Source of the DNA: Bradyrhizobium sp. B097
Lineage (GTDB): Bacteria; Pseudomonadota; Alphaproteobacteria; Rhizobiales; Xanthobacteraceae
Assembly (NCBI RefSeq): GCF_038957035.1
Contig: NZ_CP152412.1
Location: 6,444,501-6,508,500 of the forward strand
Reading direction: 5' to 3'
Length of the DNA: 64,000 bases
Shown here: positions 60,041-64,000 of the stretch, one piece after another
How positions within the stretch are numbered: position 1 is the stretch's first letter
How the letters are laid out: every line of letters starts with the position of its first letter
The notes under the pieces: generated by a model
Databases searched by the model: none
What the model saw: the letters and a program-made list of their open reading frames with translations, nothing else
Told to the model about the DNA's origin: nothing
Made by a program: the position numbers and the translations under genes

Positions 60041-60895
60041 GTGGCACTCAAGAACGTCATCGGAATCGATCACGCCGTGGTCATGGTGAAAGACCTCGAC
60101 AAGGCGGCCGAGAATTACAAGCGGCTCGGCTTCACCGTGTCGCCGCGCGGCACCCACAGCGCGCATATGGGATCGGGCAATTACACCATCATGTTCGACC
60201 CCGACTACATGGAATTGCTCGGCGTGCTGACGCCGACCGAACACAATGCGCCGGCGCGCGCCTTCCTCGAGAAGCGCGGCGAAGGCATCGAACGGATCGC
60301 GTTCACCGCCGTCGATTCCACCGCCGGCGCAGAGGAGATCCGCGCGCGCGGCTATCCGCCGATCGGGCCGACCGATTTCGAACGCCCGGTGACCTTGCCG
60401 AACGGCACGGTCTCCGCCGCAAAATTCCGCACCTTCCAGTGGCCAACCGCTGAGGCGCCCGGCGGCGTCCGCATCTTCGCCTGCCAACACAAGACCCGCG
60501 AGACGGTGTGGATCCCTGAATTGATGACGCACGCCAATGGGGCAAAACGTCTCAAGCAGGTGCTGATCGTCTCGCCCGATCCCGCGATCGATGCCGCGCA
60601 TCTCTCCAGGATGATCGATATCGCCATTAGAAACGATCCCGACGGTGCGGTTGCTGTGCCGTCCGGCGGCGATCGCGCCGACTTCGTGTTCTTGACCAGG
60701 GATCAGCTCGGCAAGCGTTATCCCGGCGTATCGCTGGATGGCCTGTCCGATCGCGGTGGCGCCGGCCTCGTGATCGCGGCCGACCTCGCCGCAACCGAGA
60801 AGGTGCTCGGCACGACCGGCGTCAAGAGCGGCAGCGGAATCACCGTGCCGCCGGCTGCTGCGAACGGCACCCTGCTCGCCTTCGTCAAGGCATAA
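60041..60895 (+). CDS. VOC (glyoxalase-like) family protein
   Basis: A 284-residue protein of the vicinal-oxygen-chelate fold, probably of two modules: IDHAVVMVKDLDKAAENYKRLGFTV at the start (in parts) and a second region from ~residue 150 (RETVWIPELMTHANGAKRLKQVLIV). His10 and Glu58/Glu-type ligands suggest a metal site. The family includes dioxygenases, epimerases and glyoxalases; substrate unknown. GTG start; Shine-Dalgarno weak. Followed by a 10-base-stem hairpin. Confidence 0.8.
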   Translation: MALKNVIGIDHAVVMVKDLDKAAENYKRLGFTVSPRGTHSAHMGSGNYTIMFDPDYMELLGVLTPTEHNAPARAFLEKRGEGIERIAFTAVDSTAGAEEIRARGYPPIGPTDFERPVTLPNGTVSAAKFRTFQWPTAEAPGGVRIFACQHKTRETVWIPELMTHANGAKRLKQVLIVSPDPAIDAAHLSRMIDIAIRNDPDGAVAVPSGGDRADFVFLTRDQLGKRYPGVSLDGLSDRGGAGLVIAADLAATEKVLGTTGVKSGSGITVPPAAANGTLLAFVKA

Positions 60896-60904
60896 CTGCC
60901 ATAC

Positions 60905-60942
60905 CATGCGCGGCGCGGCGTTATGTGGCGGTGCCGCGCATG
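60905..60942 (+). terminator. hairpin after the VOC gene, possible terminator
   Basis: A perfect 10-base inverted repeat, CATGCGCGGC / GCCGCGCATG, with an 18-base loop, nine bases after the stop. No T-run follows, so it may be a 3'-stabilising hairpin or factor-dependent terminator, not a classical intrinsic one. Confidence 0.45.
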
Positions 60943-61011
60943 TGGGACTAGGCAGATCGAGTTGAGACGCTAGTATCTCTCCCAAACAAGAACCGTCCCA
61001 GGGAGAGAAAC

Positions 61012-62334
61012 ATGTCGCATCACCTGATCTCGCGCCGGCAGATGCTGGCCGGCACCGCTGCCGCCGGCGCGGTTGGATTGATCGGATTTCCGGCCCGCGC
61101 CGAGGTCAACTGGAAGAAATACTCCGGCACCACGCTCGAGGTGATCCTCGCCAAGGGGCCGCGCGGCGACAATCTGCAGAAGTACATCAAGGAATTCACC
61201 GAGCTCTCCGGCATCAAGGTCGAATCGGAGCAGATTCCCGAGCAGCAGCAGCGCCAGAAATGCGTGATCGAGCTGTCGTCGGGCAAGCCGAGCTTCGACG
61301 TCGTGCATCTCAGCTATCACGTGCAAAAGCGGCAATTCGAGAAGGCCGGCTGGCTCGCCGACATGTCGGGCTTCCTCAAGGACCCGAGCCTGACGCCGCC
61401 CGACCTCGTCGAGAGCGATTTTTCGGCCGCCGGTCTGCAATATGCGCGCAACGACAAGGGCCAGATGCTGTCGCTCCCGTGGTCGGTCGACTATTTCATC
61501 CTCTACTACAACAAGGAGTTGTTCCAGAAGAAGGGCGTCGAGGTCCCGAAGACGCTAGAGGAGATGGCGGTCGCCGCCGAGAAGCTGACCGATCCGAAGG
61601 AAGGCATCTACGGCTTCGTCGGCCGTGGCCTGCGCAACGCCAACATGGCGATGTGGACCAACTTCTATCTGAACTATGGCGGCGAATTCCTCGATGCCAA
61701 GGGCAACATCCTGACCGACGGCCCTGAGGCGATCGAGGCCACCAAGCTCTATCAGCGGCTGCTGACGAAATGCGCGCCTCCCGGCGTCGCCGGCTTCAAC
61801 TGGATGGAGTCGATGGCCTCGTTCACGCAAGGCCGCGCCGCGATGTGGATCGACGCCGACGGCTGGGCGCCGCCGCTGGAGGATCCCGCCGCCTCGCGCG
61901 TGGTCGGCAAGGTCGGCTACACGCTGGTGCCGGCCGGACCCAAGGGCAAATTCTCGTCGACCTATGGCGACGGCGTCGGCATTCCCGCCGCGAGCAAGAA
62001 CAAGGAAGCCGCCTACCTGCTCTGCCAATGGGTGGTCTCGCGGGGACAGGGCGCCCGCCTGCTGCAGGCCGGCGGCGGCGTGCCGTTCCGCAACTCCATC
62101 GTCGACGACCCCGAGGTCGCCAAGGGCGTGAAGACCAAGGAATGGCTGCAATCGGTGGTCGACTCCGCCAAGATCTCGAAGCTCGGCCTGCCGGTCATCA
62201 TCCCGGTCGCCGAATTCCGCGACATCGTCGGTGCGGCGCTGACCGCGACGCTGTCGGGCGCCGATCCCGCCACCGAATTGAAGAAGGCGCACGAGCAATT
62301 CCGCCCCATCCTGGAGCGTAGTGAAAAAGCGTGA
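61012..62334 (+). CDS. ABC substrate-binding protein, family 1 (sugar type), Tat-type signal
   Basis: A 440-residue periplasmic protein. Twin-arginine-like signal (ISRRQMLAGTAAAGAVG, cleavage near ARAEV), then the family-1 pattern: AKGPRGDNLQKYIKEF, SFDVVHLSYH, LPWSVDYFILYYNKELFQKKGVEVPKT (in parts), GRAAMWIDADG. It binds a carbohydrate or polyol. AGGGAGAG Shine-Dalgarno. Its stop overlaps the GTG start of the next permease by four bases. Confidence 0.9.
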   Translation: MSHHLISRRQMLAGTAAAGAVGLIGFPARAEVNWKKYSGTTLEVILAKGPRGDNLQKYIKEFTELSGIKVESEQIPEQQQRQKCVIELSSGKPSFDVVHLSYHVQKRQFEKAGWLADMSGFLKDPSLTPPDLVESDFSAAGLQYARNDKGQMLSLPWSVDYFILYYNKELFQKKGVEVPKTLEEMAVAAEKLTDPKEGIYGFVGRGLRNANMAMWTNFYLNYGGEFLDAKGNILTDGPEAIEATKLYQRLLTKCAPPGVAGFNWMESMASFTQGRAAMWIDADGWAPPLEDPAASRVVGKVGYTLVPAGPKGKFSSTYGDGVGIPAASKNKEAAYLLCQWVVSRGQGARLLQAGGGVPFRNSIVDDPEVAKGVKTKEWLQSVVDSAKISKLGLPVIIPVAEFRDIVGAALTATLSGADPATELKKAHEQFRPILERSEKA

Positions 62335-63272
62335 GCGTGGTGACACAGGCTTCGCCGGCGGCGGCCGAGAACAACGCCGCGCCGGCGCGTGAATGGCGGC
62401 CGCCGTCCTACTGGCCGTTCGTGATCCCGGCGCTCGTCGTGGTGCTGGCGGTGATCGTCTTTCCATGGGTGTTCACGATCTGGATGAGCATGCAGGAATG
62501 GAAGGTCGGCTCGCCGACCGTCTTCGTCGGGCTCGCCAACTATCTGCGGCTGCCGACCGATCCGCGCTTCGTCGAGGCGGTCGGGCACACGCTGTCCTAC
62601 ACCGCGCTGTCGGTGGTGCTGCCGCTGGTGTTCGGCACGCTGGCGGCGGTGGTGTTTCACCAGAAATTCGCCGCACGCGGTTTTCTGCGCGGCATCTTCA
62701 TCATGCCGATGATGGCGACGCCGGTGGCGATCGCGCTGGTGTGGACCATGATGTTCCACCCGCAGCTTGGCGTGCTGAACTATCTGCTGTCGCTGGTCGG
62801 CCTGCCGCCGCAGCTCTGGGTGTTCAACCCGACCACGGTGATCCCGTCGCTGGTGCTGGTCGAGACCTGGCAATGGACGCCGCTGGTGATGCTGATCGTG
62901 CTCGGCGGCCTCGCCGCGATCCCGACCGAGCCCTATGAGAGCGCGCAGATCGACGGCGCCAATTTCTGGCAGGTGTTCCGCTTCATCACGCTCCCCCTGA
63001 TCATGCCGTTCCTGTTCATCGCCGGAATGATCCGCATGATCGACGCGGTGAAGAGCTTCGACATCATCTTCGCGATCACGCAAGGCGGGCCGGGCTCGGC
63101 GTCGGAGACCATCAACGTCTATCTCTACAGCGTCGCCTTCGTCTATTACGACCTCGGCTACGGCTCGGCGATCGCGGTGGTGTTCTTCCTCTTGATCGTG
63201 GCGCTGGCGGCGCTGTTGCTTTACTTGCGCAAGCGCCTGCTGTGGACGTCTCAGCTTGGGAGCGAGGCATGA
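62331..63272 (+). CDS. sugar-type ABC permease (MalF/UgpA family)
   Basis: A 313-residue inner-membrane permease with six spans, a cytoplasmic N-terminal extension of ~30 residues, and the coupling (EAA) loop PYESAQIDGANFWQVFRFITLPLI. The GTG start overlaps the binding-protein stop (GTGA). Pairs with the next gene's product. Confidence 0.9.
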   Translation: MSVVTQASPAAAENNAAPAREWRPPSYWPFVIPALVVVLAVIVFPWVFTIWMSMQEWKVGSPTVFVGLANYLRLPTDPRFVEAVGHTLSYTALSVVLPLVFGTLAAVVFHQKFAARGFLRGIFIMPMMATPVAIALVWTMMFHPQLGVLNYLLSLVGLPPQLWVFNPTTVIPSLVLVETWQWTPLVMLIVLGGLAAIPTEPYESAQIDGANFWQVFRFITLPLIMPFLFIAGMIRMIDAVKSFDIIFAITQGGPGSASETINVYLYSVAFVYYDLGYGSAIAVVFFLLIVALAALLLYLRKRLLWTSQLGSEA

Positions 63273-64000
63273 GCCCGCGTCAGATTCTGGGCCGGATCGG
63301 GCTGTGGCTGTCGGTGTTCGTCATCGTCTCGCCGGCGATCCTGTTCTTCCTCTGGATGGCCTCGCTGTCGCTGAAGTTCGAGATCGACAACGCCTCCTAT
63401 CCGCCGGTGTTCATCCCGGAGCATTTCGCCTGGAAGAACTATGCCGACGTGTTCGCCTCCAACCGCTTCCTGACCTATTTCAGCAACAGCCTTGTCGTCA
63501 CCGGCTGCGCAACGGGGCTTGCGATGCTGGTCGGCGTGCCCGCCGGCTACGGCATTGCGCGGATGGCCGCGCATAAATCGGCGATCGTGATCCTGATCGC
63601 GCGCATCACGCCGGGCCTGTCGTATCTGATCCCGCTGTTCCTGCTGTTCCAGTGGCTCGGCCTGCTCGGCACGCTGGTGCCGCAGATCATCATCCACCTC
63701 GTGGTCACAGTGCCGATCGTGATCTGGATCATGATCGGCTATTTCGAGACCACGCCGCTGGAGCTCGAGGAAGCCGCGCTGATCGACGGCGCCACCCGCT
63801 GGCAGGTATTCCGCCATGTCGCGCTGCCGATCGCGAGGCCCGGGCTCGCGGTCGCCTTCATCCTCGCGGTGATCTTCTCCTGGAACAACTTCGTGTTCGG
63901 CATCGTGCTGGCCGGGCGCGAGACGCGCACGCTGCCGGTCGCGGTCTACAACATGATCTCGTTCGACCAGCTGAGCTGGGGCCCGCTCGCCGCCGCCGCG
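63269..64000 (+). CDS. sugar-type ABC permease (MalG/UgpE family), 3' end beyond the window
   Basis: 244 codons are present with no stop before the right edge. Starts MSPRQILGRIGLWL at an ATGA overlap with the previous gene. The spans and coupling loop EEAALIDGATRWQVFRHVALP are MalG-like; typical members have ~275 residues, so about 30 residues are missing. The ATPase of this importer, if in the operon, lies outside the window. Confidence 0.9.
   Translation, partial: MSPRQILGRIGLWLSVFVIVSPAILFFLWMASLSLKFEIDNASYPPVFIPEHFAWKNYADVFASNRFLTYFSNSLVVTGCATGLAMLVGVPAGYGIARMAAHKSAIVILIARITPGLSYLIPLFLLFQWLGLLGTLVPQIIIHLVVTVPIVIWIMIGYFETTPLELEEAALIDGATRWQVFRHVALPIARPGLAVAFILAVIFSWNNFVFGIVLAGRETRTLPVAVYNMISFDQLSWGPLAAAA

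Overview
The window is high-GC DNA with the look of an alphaproteobacterium of the Bradyrhizobium/Rhodopseudomonas group. This is inferred from the protein families (many ABC solute transporters, Hyu-type hydantoinase, P450, single-chain acyl-CoA carboxylase, DUF1127) and from several families of palindromic intergenic repeats typical of that group. No rRNA, tRNA, CRISPR array, transposase or integrase was recognised. Nearly all of the window is chromosomal metabolic and transport DNA in short, tightly coupled operons. Four-base ATGA overlaps between start and stop codons are very common.

Layout. 1-0.9 kb: the end of a homocysteine-forming PLP enzyme, then an alpha/beta hydrolase. 1.2-6.5 kb: a single minus-strand gene of 1771 codons with an N-terminal PD-(D/E)xK-like nuclease region, a P-loop NTPase of STAND type and a C-terminal part of about 1,200 residues. 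It has atypical composition, its own near-consensus promoter, and lies between two diverged copies of the 3' end of the neighbouring hydrolase gene. It is the best candidate here for a little-described system (Avs-like anti-phage defence). 7-9.5 kb: small exported proteins, a DUF1127 protein and a LuxR-type regulator. 10-16.4 kb: an HtrA-like protease, a GMC oxidoreductase with its small subunit, and a divergent P450/Baeyer-Villiger monooxygenase pair. 16.5-27.8 kb (minus strand): a two-domain CoA-transferase, a complete dipeptide-type ABC importer and a fused acyl-CoA carboxylase, which together suggest uptake and CoA-dependent catabolism of an organic acid. 28-34.6 kb: an enolase-superfamily enzyme, a branched-chain-amino-acid-type binding protein and hydantoinase A/B.

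34.9-38.1 kb is a four-gene overlapping operon, DUF305 protein, YVTN beta-propeller, ECF sigma factor and membrane anti-sigma factor, probably a self-regulating envelope-stress or metal-response unit. 38-40.6 kb: an MFS transporter and a CmcJ/NvfI-like oxidoreductase. 41-48.6 kb is an organosulfur uptake and desulfonation locus: binding protein, permease, ATPase, an acyl-CoA-dehydrogenase-like monooxygenase, an SsuD-like flavin monooxygenase and an SsuA-like protein. A second SsuA-like gene diverges from it across a 460-base spacer holding a mirrored 22-base element. 48.9-50.1 kb: an SDR protein lacking the whole catalytic tetrad, and an HU protein with a clear terminator.

50.5-55.8 kb: a second dipeptide-type ABC importer with fused ATPases. 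55.8-58.4 kb: an archaeal-type fructose-1,6-bisphosphate aldolase/phosphatase downstream of a pyrophosphate-type phosphofructokinase. 58.6-60.9 kb: a DAO-family oxidase divergent from a VOC-family protein. 61-64 kb: a sugar-type ABC importer whose last permease runs off the window.

At least three repeat families are interspersed between genes. One (three copies of about 121 bases) shows compensatory base changes in its arms, so selection on secondary structure is likely.
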